The position numbers and the translations under genes were made by a program. From positions 1,550,001 through 1,614,000 of the forward strand of contig NZ_CP076412.1 in assembly GCF_021173085.1 (NCBI RefSeq): 64,000 nucleotides of DNA. The letters are read 5' to 3'. The DNA comes from Ralstonia wenshanensis (lineage in GTDB: Bacteria > Pseudomonadota > Gammaproteobacteria > Burkholderiales > Burkholderiaceae). The notes under the pieces were generated by a model, which made no database searches, was not told the origin of the DNA, and saw nothing but the letters and a program-made list of their open reading frames with translations. Shown piece by piece: positions 41,391 to 50,271 of this stretch; position 1 is the stretch's first letter; every line of letters begins with the position of its first letter.

Positions 41391-42452
41391 CTACCCCGGA
41401 ATGATGCTGCGCTGGCGCAAGTCGTCGAAGATGCGCATGAACATCGCCTCCGTCTCCACGTATTCGTGAAAGCCAAAGCGGCGTGCCTTGGAGCCGTCGC
41501 CGAACATGTCGTAATCCCACGAGAAGACGAAGTCGGCAAAGCGCCACGAAGACACATCGCGGTAGGGCGTGTTCGCCAGACCATGCTTGGCGATCATGCT
41601 CTGCCAGAGCGGCGCCTTGTCGGCCATGACGTTGTCAAGCGACAAGGGCAGCGGTGGGGCGACTTCCAGGTCAAAGTACCGCGCGATCTTGGGCCACATT
41701 TCGCTCCAGCGGAATAGGTCACCGTTGTTGATGTTGAAGGCCTGGTTGGCGCAGCGCGCGTCGGTGGCAGCCCACACGGTGGCGCGGGCGAGCAGGCCGG
41801 CATCGGTCATTTCCAGCAGGTGGTCGTAAGCGCCGGGTTTCCCGGGAAAGCGCAGCGGCAGGCCCAGTTCTTTCGAGATCGACGCGTACATGGCGATGGC
41901 CACGGAAAGGTTCATCGGATTGCCCAGCGCAAAGCCGCCGACCACCGACGGGCGCATTGCCGACCATGTCCACGCCTTGCCCACCTGTCGTGCTTCCAGG
42001 AAGGTCTGCTGATCGAACATGAATTCGGGCGGCATGAAATGCGCATCGGTTTCACGTGCCGGGGTTTTGAACGGCCCGAGGTGGCCGCCGTACACCTTGT
42101 AGCCCTGCATCAGGCTGATGTGCGTGAGATGTGGCGACGCGGCTTCTATGGCGGCAACCACATTGGTCAGCATGGTGAGGTTGGGCGGCACCAGTTCAGC
42201 CCAGGTCGGACGATCCTGAAAGGCGGCGTAGAAGATGTGGGTAACGTCGCCAAGCGCGCGGAGCTTGGCGCGCGTGCCGACCGCGTCGAGCAGGTCGACG
42301 GCCACATGTTGGATGCGCTCAGTGGATTCTCCGCCGCGGCGCGACAGGCCCACGATGCGCCAGTCGTCCAATGTGGCGAGGTGCTCAATCAGGTTGCGGC
42401 CGATCACGCCTTGTGCGCCCACGACGAGCGCGACTTTGTTCTGTGCAGTCAT
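41391..42452 (-). CDS. SDR-family NAD(P)H reductase (PRISE-like)
   Basis: 353 residues from ATG 42452. KVALVVGAQGVIGRNLIEHLA is the Rossmann NADP loop (GxxGxxGxx). DVTHIFYAAF, MQGYKVYGGHLGPF and GKAWTWSAMRPSVVGGFALGNPMNL fit the progesterone 5-beta-reductase/iridoid synthase-like group, which reduces enones. The Lys of the active site is present (GYKVYGG). The usual FYYxxED segment with the catalytic Tyr reads FMFDQQTFL here, so Tyr is replaced and the chemistry may differ. It is divergent from a LysR gene at 42565, its probable regulator. Confidence 0.8.
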   Translation of the reverse strand: MTAQNKVALVVGAQGVIGRNLIEHLATLDDWRIVGLSRRGGESTERIQHVAVDLLDAVGTRAKLRALGDVTHIFYAAFQDRPTWAELVPPNLTMLTNVVAAIEAASPHLTHISLMQGYKVYGGHLGPFKTPARETDAHFMPPEFMFDQQTFLEARQVGKAWTWSAMRPSVVGGFALGNPMNLSVAIAMYASISKELGLPLRFPGKPGAYDHLLEMTDAGLLARATVWAATDARCANQAFNINNGDLFRWSEMWPKIARYFDLEVAPPLPLSLDNVMADKAPLWQSMIAKHGLANTPYRDVSSWRFADFVFSWDYDMFGDGSKARRFGFHEYVETEAMFMRIFDDLRQRSIIPG

Positions 42453-42564
42453 GTTGGTGTTGGGTTGAACCCAACGCAGCGATGGCAATGGCGGCCAGTA
42501 TGAGAACGATCGAATCTGTGCGATAGACTGCCTGCAAGCACAACATCTATGAATTGAAATCACA

Positions 42565-43470
42565 ATGTCGCGGCTTGATGTCAATCGCTTTGGCGAAATG
42601 GAAGTCTTCGTGCGGGTGGTGGAAGAGGGCGGTTTCTCCGCTGCGGCGCGCGCTTGCCGGATGACGCCATCGGCGGTGAGCAAACTGGTCGCGCGGTTGG
42701 AAACCCGGCTGGGCGCGAGGCTGGTGAACCGTTCCACCCGGCGCTTTCAACTCACGCCCGAGGGCATGGCGTTTTACGAGCGCAGTGTGACGGTACTGGC
42801 CGATCTGGAAGAGGCCGAGCGCGAGGCTTCCGCCGGGGCGCAGCCTTCGGGGCGATTACGCATCAATGCGAATGTGCCGGTCGGCACGCATTTGTTGCTG
42901 CCGATTGTGCCGGCGTTTCTGGCATGCCATCCGGAGGTGTCGCTCGACATTGCGCTCACGGATCGCGTGGTCGATCTGCTGGAAGACCGCACCGATGTTG
43001 CGCTGCGCAGTGGTCCGCTGAAGAGTTCGCGGCTGGTGGCGCGCAAGCTGGGGCAGACGCGCTTGATGGTGGTGGCGTCGCCGGCGTATCTGGCACGCGC
43101 GGGCACGCCACGCACGCCGGCTGATTTAGCAAACCACAATTGCCTGGCGTTCAGTTACGTTCGCGCCGGCAACGCCTGGCCCTTTATCAAGCGCGGTCGC
43201 CGCACCGAATTCACCCCACACGGCAACACGCAGCTCAGCGATGGCGAGGCGCTGCGCGCCGTAGCGGTCGCTGGCCTGGGTTTGGCGCGCCTGGCCGAGT
43301 TTCAGGTGCGCGCCGATCTGGAGGCGGGCCGTCTCGTCCCCGTCCTGGAGGATTACAACCCGGGCGAGACCGAAGACATCCACGCCGTCTATGTCGGTCA
43401 GGGAGCGCATCTGCCGGCGCGCGTGCGGGCATTTCTCGATTTTCTGGTCGCGCACGTAAAGGTTGCCTAG
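42565..43470 (+). CDS. LysR-family transcriptional regulator
   Basis: 301 residues. N-terminal winged helix: MEVFVRVVEEGGFSAAARACRMTPSAVSKLVARLETRLGARLVNRSTRRFQLT. The C-terminal substrate domain carries GRLRINANVPVGTHLL, DVALRSGPLKSSRLVARKLGQTRLMVVASPAYLA and AGLGLARLAEFQVR. It is divergent from the SDR reductase with a 112-bp gap, the standard LysR layout, and likely activates that gene in response to its substrate. The domain resembles the LysR relic at 470-869. Confidence 0.9.
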   Translation: MSRLDVNRFGEMEVFVRVVEEGGFSAAARACRMTPSAVSKLVARLETRLGARLVNRSTRRFQLTPEGMAFYERSVTVLADLEEAEREASAGAQPSGRLRINANVPVGTHLLLPIVPAFLACHPEVSLDIALTDRVVDLLEDRTDVALRSGPLKSSRLVARKLGQTRLMVVASPAYLARAGTPRTPADLANHNCLAFSYVRAGNAWPFIKRGRRTEFTPHGNTQLSDGEALRAVAVAGLGLARLAEFQVRADLEAGRLVPVLEDYNPGETEDIHAVYVGQGAHLPARVRAFLDFLVAHVKVA

Positions 43471-43585
43471 GCTTGTGTTTCCCCACGCAGGAAGGGCGCG
43501 GCCATCACATTCGCAAAACCCCTTCAAGTTGCCAAACGCCGTGCCGTTTACCGCCACATAACGTGTGCTTGAACGGGGGAAGACA

Positions 43586-44530
43586 ATGTCGCAGCACGAA
43601 GTTGATGAACGGACCAATCTGACAAACAACAACCGTTTTGAACTGTTGCTGTTCCGCCTGGGCGAATCTGCGCGCTCCAATCAGCGCGAAATGTTCGGCA
43701 TTAACGTGTTCAAGGTGCGCGAGATCATGGTCATGCCGCCCGTGACGCATGTGGCCGATGCCGGCGCCCATATCCTGGGTGCGGTCAATGTGCGCGGCCA
43801 GATCATTCCCGTGATCGACCTTGCCAGCGTGATCGGCACCAAGAACGGCAATGCCAATATCCTGCTGATTACCGAATACGCGCGTTCCACCCAGGGCTTT
43901 GCGGTGGAAGAGGTGGACGAGATCGTGCGCCTGGAATGGAGCCAGATCTTCCCGGCCGAGGCGAGTGTGGGCAGCAGCAACATCACCAGCCTGGCGCGCC
44001 TGGACGGCAACGCCGACAACTCGCGCCTGGCGCAGGTGATCGACGTTGAACAGATCCTGGTGGATGTGTTCCCGACGCGCCGCACCGATCTGGCGCCCGA
44101 CAATGACGAGCGTCCGATCAAGCTGCCGCCGGGCGCCAAGCTGCTGGTTGCGGATGATTCGGGCCTCGCGCGCTCGCTGATCGCCAATGGCCTGGAGGCG
44201 ATGGGCACACCATACGTGATGACCAAGAGCGGGCAGGAAGCGTGGGATACGCTGCAGAACATCGCACGCGATGCCGCCCGCGAAGGCAAGACCGTGCGGG
44301 ACAAGATCGCCCTGGTGCTGACCGATCTGGAAATGCCAGAGATGGATGGCTTTACGCTGACGCGCAAGATCAAGACCGAGCCGGCATTCCAGTCGATTCC
44401 GGTGGTGATCCACTCGTCGCTGTCGGGCTCGGCCAACGAAGACCACGTGCGCCGTGTTGGCGCCAACGGCTACGTCGCCAAGTTTGAAGCCAACGAACTC
44501 GCGCAGGCTATCGCTTCTGCGCTGGGCTAA
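43586..44530 (+). CDS. cheV: Chemotaxis protein CheV (CheW-receiver fusion)
   Basis: 314 residues from ATG 43586 (GGGGGAAG upstream; seven codons shorter than the open frame). The CheW-like domain (about 15-165) reads FELLLFRLGE, MFGINVFKVREIMVMPPVTHV, LGAVNVRGQIIPVIDLA. The receiver domain (about 185-310) has the acidic pocket in LLVADDSG, the phospho-Asp in LVLTDLEMPEMDGFTL, and Lys in GYVAKFEAN. CheV couples chemoreceptors to CheA and tunes adaptation through phosphorylation. It stands alone here; a palindromic hairpin follows at 44538. Confidence 0.92.
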   Translation: MSQHEVDERTNLTNNNRFELLLFRLGESARSNQREMFGINVFKVREIMVMPPVTHVADAGAHILGAVNVRGQIIPVIDLASVIGTKNGNANILLITEYARSTQGFAVEEVDEIVRLEWSQIFPAEASVGSSNITSLARLDGNADNSRLAQVIDVEQILVDVFPTRRTDLAPDNDERPIKLPPGAKLLVADDSGLARSLIANGLEAMGTPYVMTKSGQEAWDTLQNIARDAAREGKTVRDKIALVLTDLEMPEMDGFTLTRKIKTEPAFQSIPVVIHSSLSGSANEDHVRRVGANGYVAKFEANELAQAIASALG

Positions 44531-44537
44531 GCCCTGA

Positions 44538-44570
44538 AGCCCTGGCGGCGTGCAATGCGCCACCAGGGCT
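44538..44570. terminator. Hairpin between convergent cheV and lipoprotein genes
   Basis: AGCCCTGG (44538-44545) pairs with CCAGGGCT (44563-44570), with further GCG/CGC pairing inside. There is no T-run on either side, so it may act as a factor-assisted terminator for the two convergent genes. Confidence 0.55.
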
Positions 44571-44575
44571 GTGTA

Positions 44576-45088
44576 TCACTTGCGGCTCTGGTGATCGCCG
44601 CCAAGCGGGTCGACGACGATCATGGTGCGATCGAGCACGCCGTTGTCGTCGAAGAGGGCGTTGAAGTGCGCCTGCTGATACCCGAGCACGTACATCCGAT
44701 ATGACCACGCTTCCCGCTTCATCAGAGGGTAGTACTGCGTCGGCTCTTTCGGTGTGCCGAAGCGCTCAAGCACATCGCGTTTGGTCCACACACCAGGGCG
44801 TGCCTCGTAGATTTCCTTTTCCGTCAGCATCTGCCGATAGTTGGTAAGCTTGCCGTTGGCATCAAAGTCGGCGGCATAGACTTCGTGCCCCATCGGCTGC
44901 TTGGAATAGATCCAGCGGTGCGTGCCGTTTGCCAGTTGATACGTCTCGGTGGGCGTGCCGAAGGTCTCGCGTACGGCACTTTCGGGCTGGCCAATCATCT
45001 TTTGTGCTGTCTGGATGGGTGAGAGCGACGCGCATGCGCTCAGCACGAGCGCGGCGGCGCCGATCCATCTGCCTGGTCGCATCTGCAT
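44576..45088 (-). CDS. Outer-membrane lipoprotein (SmpA/OmlA-like)
   Basis: 170 residues from ATG 45088 (GGAGA upstream). A lipoprotein signal with lipobox LSAC at about residue 18 precedes a mature part containing two similar segments, MIGQPESAVRETFGTPTETYQLANG and TKRDVLERFGTPKEPTQYY. These are the G-x-P pattern of BamE/SmpA-OmlA-like folds. It is probably attached to the outer membrane by lipid; the role is unknown. Confidence 0.78.
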   Translation of the reverse strand: MQMRPGRWIGAAALVLSACASLSPIQTAQKMIGQPESAVRETFGTPTETYQLANGTHRWIYSKQPMGHEVYAADFDANGKLTNYRQMLTEKEIYEARPGVWTKRDVLERFGTPKEPTQYYPLMKREAWSYRMYVLGYQQAHFNALFDDNGVLDRTMIVVDPLGGDHQSRK

Positions 45089-45175
45089 GGTGATTCTCCG
45101 GTGTGTGTGGCTTGTGCTGATGGTAAACACTTTGGGTGCGGGCAATATTCCATCGGCCCGCCGGTCCGGCAGTCT

Positions 45176-45820
45176 CTACAGGCCGTTTTCCACCATTTCC
45201 ACCACACGCAATGCAATGGCGCCGGTCTGCTCGGGCGGGCGCCCGCGCAACGGCCCATCAATGATGAGCAGGGCCAGCCCGTGCACCGCCGACCACGCGA
45301 GGTATTCGGCGCCCGGGCGGCGTTCGGCCGGCAGTACGCCGGCAGCGGTCATCCTGTCCAGCGCCAGGCTCAGCAACTGGAACGGGTTCAGGCCGCTATT
45401 GCCGGCCTTGGCGGGGTCCGCGTCGTTTTCTACTTCATCGGGCACCGCAAAGGCTGTGCGAAAGAGGCCGGTTTCCGACTGCGCAAACCGCAGATAACCC
45501 ACGCCGATGGCGCGTAGCGACGCACGTGCGCGCACATCCTCGGGCCACGTTGGGTCGATGGCATCCAACTCCGCTTCCATGGCGCGCGCCAACGCCGCCA
45601 ATGCTTCTGCCCGGACGGCCTGCAGCAGGTCCTGTCGCCCCGCGAAATGCCGGTAGGCGGCATTCGGCACCACGCCCGCGCGGCGCGTGGCTTCGCGCAG
45701 CACGATGGCGTCGGGGCCGCCGGCGCGCGCCAGTTCAATGCCGGCGTCGAGCAGCGCACGCCGCAAGTCGCCATGGCGATACGTGGTGCGCACGGGCGGT
45801 CGGGGTGGTTCCTGGGTCAT
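45176..45820 (-). CDS. TetR-family transcriptional regulator
   Basis: 214 residues from ATG 45820; the longer open frame would cross the promoter of the next gene. The DNA-binding domain is YRHGDLRRALLDAGIELARAGGPDAIVLREATRRAGVVPNAAYRHFAGRQDLLQAV. The C-terminal domain resembles the WHG/TetR_C group (LRFAQSETGLFRTAF, WSAVHGLALLIIDGPLRG). It is divergent from the SnoaL-like gene at 45960 and probably controls it. Confidence 0.85.
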   Translation of the reverse strand: MTQEPPRPPVRTTYRHGDLRRALLDAGIELARAGGPDAIVLREATRRAGVVPNAAYRHFAGRQDLLQAVRAEALAALARAMEAELDAIDPTWPEDVRARASLRAIGVGYLRFAQSETGLFRTAFAVPDEVENDADPAKAGNSGLNPFQLLSLALDRMTAAGVLPAERRPGAEYLAWSAVHGLALLIIDGPLRGRPPEQTGAIALRVVEMVENGL

Positions 45821-45959
45821 GCAATGCAACTCCGCAAGTTCTATGTGGACACCGTCCATTATGTCTGCTACTGTTTGTGGACAGTGTTCACAATTCAACC
45901 GTAGGCGCTGCTTCGCAAATTTCCAAGCCTTTATTGCGACAGATCTTTCGGAGGCCAAC

Positions 45960-46391
45960 ATGACCCTAGCCACAGCTGCAACGGACGATGCAGCGGAGCT
46001 CCGCACGTTGATCGACGCATGGGCTGCCGCCGTCCGCGCCAAGGATATCGACGCCGTCATGCGTCATTACGCGCCCGACGTAGTGGTGTTCGATGTGATG
46101 CCGCCGCTGTTCGTCAAAGGTGTCGACGCATACCGCCGCAACTGGCAAAGCTGGTTCGATGCGCTTGAGGGCCAGGCCGATTTCCAGTTCGCCGAACTGC
46201 ATCTTGAGGTGAGTGGCGATCTGGCCTATTGCTTCAGCATCAATCGCCTGCGTGCGCGCTATCGCGACGGTGCGAAGCACGATGCACAGACGCGCGCCAC
46301 CGTGTGTTTCCGCAAGCGCGATGGCCGTTGGCAAGTCGTACACGAGCATGCATCGGTGCCGATGCCGGTGCCTGAACCGGCGTGCGGCTGA
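45960..46391 (+). CDS. SnoaL-like/NTF2-fold protein
   Basis: 143 residues from ATG 45960 (CGGAGG 6 bp upstream). The NTF2-like cone fold is indicated by ELRTLIDAWAAAVRAKDIDAVMRHYAPDVVVFDVMPP, YRRNWQSWFDAL and CFRKRDGRWQVVHEHASVPMP. Members of this group include DUF4440/SnoaL enzymes and small ligand-binding proteins; no catalytic set is definite. It is followed 73 bp later by a PhnB-like gene, probably in one unit. Confidence 0.8.
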   Translation: MTLATAATDDAAELRTLIDAWAAAVRAKDIDAVMRHYAPDVVVFDVMPPLFVKGVDAYRRNWQSWFDALEGQADFQFAELHLEVSGDLAYCFSINRLRARYRDGAKHDAQTRATVCFRKRDGRWQVVHEHASVPMPVPEPACG

Positions 46392-46464
46392 GCGAGGTTT
46401 CCCCCGACCGCGTGGCGCAATGCGCGGCTTTGCAGTCCCCCGAGTCCACCCCCAAGGAGTTGTG

Positions 46465-46896
46465 ATGCAAGTTCAACCGTATCTGTTCTTCGAAGGCCGT
46501 TGTGAAGAAGCGCTGGAGTTCTACAAGAAAACGCTCAGCGCCAAGGTCGATGTCGTGATGCGCTACAAGGATGCGCCCAAGGATGCGCAGCCCACTGCCG
46601 AGCAATGCGGCGGCGTGGCGCCCCCGCTCGACAAGGTGATGCACGCCGCCTTCCGCGTGGGCGAAACCCAGATTCTGGCGTCCGACGGCATGGCCGGCGG
46701 CAAGACGGATTTCAAGGGTTTCGGGTTGTCCGTCAGCGTGCCCGACAACGCCACTGCCGAACGGACATTCAAGGCACTCGGCGAGGGCGGACAAGTCACG
46801 ATGCCGATGTCCGAAACGTTTTTCGCCAACGCATTCGGCATGGTGACCGACCGCTTTGGCATCACGTGGATGGTGATCGCGCCCAAGCCGATGTAA
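46465..46896 (+). CDS. PhnB-like VOC protein
   Basis: 143 residues from ATG 46465 (AAGGAG 8 bp upstream). QVQPYLFFEGRCEEALEFYKKTLSAKVDVVMRYKDAP, then VMHAAFRVGETQILASDGM, and MVTDRFGITWMVIAPKPM are the signature of the PhnB/YjdN branch of the VOC superfamily (DUF899-like names vary). The function of this branch is not established. Downstream lies a 9-bp stem hairpin at 46918. Confidence 0.85.
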   Translation: MQVQPYLFFEGRCEEALEFYKKTLSAKVDVVMRYKDAPKDAQPTAEQCGGVAPPLDKVMHAAFRVGETQILASDGMAGGKTDFKGFGLSVSVPDNATAERTFKALGEGGQVTMPMSETFFANAFGMVTDRFGITWMVIAPKPM

Positions 46897-46917
46897 TTGC
46901 TGCAATGCGTGTGCAAG

Positions 46918-46937
46918 CGGCCACCGAGCGGTGGCCG
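46918..46937. terminator. Hairpin after PhnB-like gene
   Basis: CGGCCACCG (46918-46926) and CGGTGGCCG (46929-46937) form a perfect 9-bp stem with a 2-nt loop 22 bp after the stop. No T-run follows, so termination strength is uncertain. Confidence 0.5.
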
Positions 46938-47132
46938 TGCTACGCAAAATCGTAGGAAGCTTGCCTTGGCGCAGGGCGATGGTCCGGTGCTAGACTGCGC
47001 GATCACCGGGGCATTACCAATATCAACGAAACCACCCCCTTGGTGACGACCGGCTGGTCTGGCGCGACCCTTTGTCTGGCCCACGCAAAGGCGTCCAATT
47101 CACGTGCTGCCCCATCTGCCGGAGCGCTCTTC

Positions 47133-47285
47133 ATGCTGAAGATCATTGCGTTGGGCATCGTCGTTGCGATGACCGCTGTGCCGGGCACATCGCCAAGCTG
47201 GCGGGCCTTTTTCTGTATGGACGCGATGGCCGGCAAGGGCTTTGAAGCCGGTCTCGCCAACCTTAAATCGGCTGCGCAATTCTGA
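47133..47285 (+). CDS. Possible small secreted or membrane peptide
   Basis: 50 codons from ATG 47133 with GGAG 9 bp upstream. The N-terminus MLKIIALGIVVAMTAVPGT looks like a signal sequence or single membrane helix; the remainder includes WRAFFCMDAMAGKGFEAGL. It precedes the MFS gene by 40 bp. A competing antisense frame exists at 47003-47260, so coding status is uncertain. Confidence 0.35.
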   Translation: MLKIIALGIVVAMTAVPGTSPSWRAFFCMDAMAGKGFEAGLANLKSAAQF

Positions 47286-47325
47286 GCGACATCCAGGCGC
47301 AGCAGCCAAGCATAGGAGTGATTCC

Positions 47326-48774
47326 ATGACGCATGGCATCGACGAACGCAAGCGCTGGCTTGCCCTCATCGTGCTCTGTCTGGGCGTGCTGATGATCGTG
47401 CTGGATACGACCATCGTGAACGTTGCGCTGCCGTCCATCCAGGCAGACCTGGGCTTTACCGAAACCTCGCTCGTGTGGGTCGTCAACGCCTACATGCTGA
47501 CCTTCGGCGGCTGCCTGCTGCTGGGTGGTCGGCTGGGCGACCTGTTCGGACATCGCAAGGTGTTCCTGCTCGGGCTCACGCTGTTCACGCTGGCGTCGGC
47601 CGCATGCGGGCTCGCGAATTCGCAAGGGCTGCTGATCACGGCGCGCGCCGTGCAGGGGCTGGGCGGCGCGGTGGTGTCGGCGGTGTCGCTGTCGCTCATC
47701 ATGAATCTGTTCACTTCGCCGGCGGACCGCGCCAAGGCAATGGGCATCTACGGCTTTGTGTGTGCGGGCGGTGGCAGCATCGGCGTGTTGCTCGGTGGCT
47801 TGCTGACGAGCACGCTGAGTTGGCACTGGATCTTCTTGGTCAACCTGCCGATTGGTGTGGCGGTATACGCCGCGTGCGTGGCGTTGTTGCCTGCGGGCAA
47901 GCCGTTGGCCGACCGTACGAAGCTGGACGTGGCGGGTGCGATTGCCGTGACCGCATCCCTGATGCTGGCGGTGTACGCCGTCGTGCATGGCAACGAAGCC
48001 GGTTGGACGTCCACGCAAACGCTAACGCAGTTGGGCATTGCCATCGCGTTGATGATCGCATTCCTGATCATTGAATCGCGCGTGTCGCATCCGTTGATGC
48101 CGCTGCACATGTTCGCTCTGCGCAACGTCGCTACGGCCAACGTGGTGGGGGTGTTGTGGGCGGCTGCGATGTTCGCGTGGTTCTTCATCTCGGCGCTATA
48201 CATGCAGCGCGTGCTCGGCTACAGCGCCATGCAGGTGGGGCTGGCCTTCCTGCCGGCCAACATCATCATGGCGGTGTTCTCGCTGGGCTTGTCGGCCAAG
48301 CTGGTGATGCGCTTCGGCATTCGCGCGCCGCTGTCGTTGGGCTTGCTGGTGGCAGGCATCGGGCTGGTGCTGTTTGCACGGGCGCCTGCCGGCGGCAGCT
48401 TTGTGATGGACGTGCTGCCCGGCATGCTGTTGCTGGGCTTGGGCGCCGGTGTGGCGTTCAATCCGGTGCTACTGGCCGCCATGAGTGATGTGGCGCCGGA
48501 TGAATCGGGCCTGGCGTCCGGCGTGGTCAACACGTCGTTCATGATGGGCGGTGCGCTGGGCTTGGCCATCCTGGCAAGCCTTGCTGCAGCGCGCACCGAA
48601 GGCTTGGCCGCGGCAGGCGCCGATGCCACGACGGCGCTCAATGGCGGCTATCACCTCGCGTTCCTGCTAGGGGCAGTTGCCGCGGTACTCGGTTCGGTGC
48701 TGGCGGGCGTGTTCGTTCGTACGCGCACACACGGAGCGGCGCAGGGCGAAGCATCTTCGGCAGCGCCAATTTAA
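47326..48774 (+). CDS. MFS drug:H+ antiporter, DHA2 (14-helix) family
   Basis: 482 residues from ATG 47326 (AGGAG 8 bp upstream). About 14 membrane helices. Motif LDTTIVNVALPSIQADLGF in helix 1 is characteristic of DHA2 (EmrB/QacA-type) exporters, and GGRLGDLFGHRKVFLLGL is the MFS motif A between helices 2 and 3. RAVQGLGGAVVSAVSLSLI is motif C-like. It would export drugs or toxic organics using the proton gradient. No membrane-fusion partner is adjacent. A regulator is not obvious; the TetR at 45176 is 1.5 kb away. Confidence 0.9.
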   Translation: MTHGIDERKRWLALIVLCLGVLMIVLDTTIVNVALPSIQADLGFTETSLVWVVNAYMLTFGGCLLLGGRLGDLFGHRKVFLLGLTLFTLASAACGLANSQGLLITARAVQGLGGAVVSAVSLSLIMNLFTSPADRAKAMGIYGFVCAGGGSIGVLLGGLLTSTLSWHWIFLVNLPIGVAVYAACVALLPAGKPLADRTKLDVAGAIAVTASLMLAVYAVVHGNEAGWTSTQTLTQLGIAIALMIAFLIIESRVSHPLMPLHMFALRNVATANVVGVLWAAAMFAWFFISALYMQRVLGYSAMQVGLAFLPANIIMAVFSLGLSAKLVMRFGIRAPLSLGLLVAGIGLVLFARAPAGGSFVMDVLPGMLLLGLGAGVAFNPVLLAAMSDVAPDESGLASGVVNTSFMMGGALGLAILASLAAARTEGLAAAGADATTALNGGYHLAFLLGAVAAVLGSVLAGVFVRTRTHGAAQGEASSAAPI

Positions 48775-48843
48775 GTCGCTGGAAAAGAAGAGAGGGAAGG
48801 ACGCACCGCATGTCTCAAACGAGGCATGCGGTGAAACCCGTTA

Positions 48844-48871
48844 TTGACCGACCGGTCGGACGGTTTATAAT
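48844..48871 (+). promoter_or_regulatory. paa promoter with TetR-type operator
   Basis: TTGACC (48844-48849), 16 bp, TATAAT (48866-48871) gives a near-consensus promoter 66 bp upstream of paaA. Between and over the boxes lies CCGACCGGTCGG (48848-48859), a perfect 12-bp palindrome, with outer ACCG/CGGT (47/64). This matches the nested-palindrome operators bound by TetR-type PaaR repressors of betaproteobacterial phenylacetate operons, and a TetR gene ends the cluster (52703). Confidence 0.75.
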
Positions 48872-48937
48872 CGATCCATCCAAAACACGGCGCGCATGAC
48901 GTGCCGTGCACATGCCCAAAAGCAGCCGGAGGATCGC

Positions 48938-49957
48938 ATGTACACCCAAAGCCTCGACCAGCCCGGCGGTCTGCCCACAGAGCAGGAACTGGCCGTCGCC
49001 TCCCAAGGCGAAGCGGATTTGCAGGCGCGCTTTGATGCACGCATCGGGGCCGACCACAAGATCGAGCCGCAGGATTGGATGCCCGCGCCGTACCGCAAGA
49101 CGCTGCTGCGGCAGATTTCGCAACACGCGCATTCCGAGGTGGTGGGCATGCTGCCCGAGGGCAACTGGATCAGCCGCGCGCCGTCGCTCAAGCGCAAGGC
49201 TATCCTCCTGGCCAAAGTGCAGGACGAAGCGGGCCACGGCCTCTATCTCTATTCCGCTGCAGAAACACTCGGCAGCTCACGCGACGAGATGATCGACGCG
49301 CTGCACGAGGGGCGCGCAAAGTATTCGTCGATCTTCAATTACCCGACGCTCTCTTGGGCAGACGTGGGCGTGATCGGCTGGCTGGTCGATGGCGCGGCGA
49401 TCATGAATCAGGTCCCGCTGTGCCGCTGTTCGTATGGCCCATATGCGCGCGCCATGATCCGCATCTGCAAGGAAGAGTCGTTTCACCAGCGTCAGGGCTA
49501 CGAGTCGTTGTTGACGATGATGGGAGGCACGCAGGCGCAGCGCGACATGGTGCAGGAAGCCGTCAACCGCTGGTGGTTCCCGGTGCTGATGATGTTTGGG
49601 CCGCCCGATACCGCGTCGCCCAACAGCGCGCAGACCATGGCCTGGGGCATCAAGCGCATCTCGAACGACGATCTGCGGCAGCGCTTTGTCGATGCCACCG
49701 TCGAGCAGGCGCGCGTGCTCGGCGTGACGCTGCCCGACCCGGGCCTCACATGGAACGAAGCGCGCGGCCATTACGATTTCTCGCCGCTCGATTGGTCCGA
49801 GTTCAAGCGCGTGCTGGACGGCCACGGCCCGTGCAACCGCGAGCGCCTCGCCACGCGCAAGCGCGCACACGAAGAGGGCGAATGGGTGCGCGAAGCAGCG
49901 CTCGCCTATGCGCGCAAGCAGGCCGAACGCGCTACCGCCAACCAACAAGCTGCCTGA
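48938..49957 (+). CDS. paaA: 1,2-phenylacetyl-CoA epoxidase, catalytic subunit PaaA
   Basis: 339 residues from ATG 48938 (CGGAGGA upstream). Ferritin-like di-iron oxygenase subunit: [20 protein letters not shown] and [17 protein letters not shown] supply the ExxH iron ligands. With PaaC it forms the core that epoxidises the ring of phenylacetyl-CoA using O2, and PaaE provides electrons. First gene of paaABCDE, behind the operator at 48844. The ring-opening and beta-oxidation genes (paaZ, F, G, H, J) and the CoA ligase paaK are not in this window. Confidence 0.96.
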   Translation: MYTQSLDQPGGLPTEQELAVASQGEADLQARFDARIGADHKIEPQDWMPAPYRKTLLRQISQHAHSEVVGMLPEGNWISRAPSLKRKAILLAKVQDEAGHGLYLYSAAETLGSSRDEMIDALHEGRAKYSSIFNYPTLSWADVGVIGWLVDGAAIMNQVPLCRCSYGPYARAMIRICKEESFHQRQGYESLLTMMGGTQAQRDMVQEAVNRWWFPVLMMFGPPDTASPNSAQTMAWGIKRISNDDLRQRFVDATVEQARVLGVTLPDPGLTWNEARGHYDFSPLDWSEFKRVLDGHGPCNRERLATRKRAHEEGEWVREAALAYARKQAERATANQQAA

Positions 49958-49974
49958 ACGGGAAGGAGCCCAAC

Positions 49975-50262
49975 ATGCATCAACACGAATGGCCCCTGTG
50001 GGAAGTGTTCATCCGCAGCAAGCAGGGCCTGGAGCACAAGCACTGCGGCAGCCTGCACGCGGTGGACGCCAAGCAGGCGCTGCAGATGGCGCGCGACGTC
50101 TACACGCGCCGGCAGGAAGGCGTCTCGATCTGGGTGGTGCCGTCGGCCGCCATCACCGCCAGCGAACCCGACGACAAACCGATGCTCTTTGACCCGATGG
50201 CTGACAAGATCTATCGGCACCCGACGTTCTATCGGCTGCCCGATGAAGTCAACCACATGTGA
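49975..50262 (+). CDS. paaB: 1,2-phenylacetyl-CoA epoxidase subunit PaaB
   Basis: 95 residues, AAGGAG 8 bp upstream. WPLWEVFIRSKQGLEHKHCGSLHAVDAKQALQMARDVYTRRQEGVSIWVV is the family signature. PaaB bridges PaaAC heterodimers in the epoxidase complex. It lies 17 bp after paaA. Confidence 0.96.
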   Translation: MHQHEWPLWEVFIRSKQGLEHKHCGSLHAVDAKQALQMARDVYTRRQEGVSIWVVPSAAITASEPDDKPMLFDPMADKIYRHPTFYRLPDEVNHM

Positions 50263-50271
50263 GCCGCGGTG

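Noticed and set aside
43505-44563. 352-codon frame antisense to cheV
   Set aside because: Antisense shadow, His/Arg-rich, no recognisable fold.
49075-50262. 395-codon frame that ends as PaaB
   Set aside because: Its first part is out of frame over paaA; only the PaaB part from 49975 is genuine.
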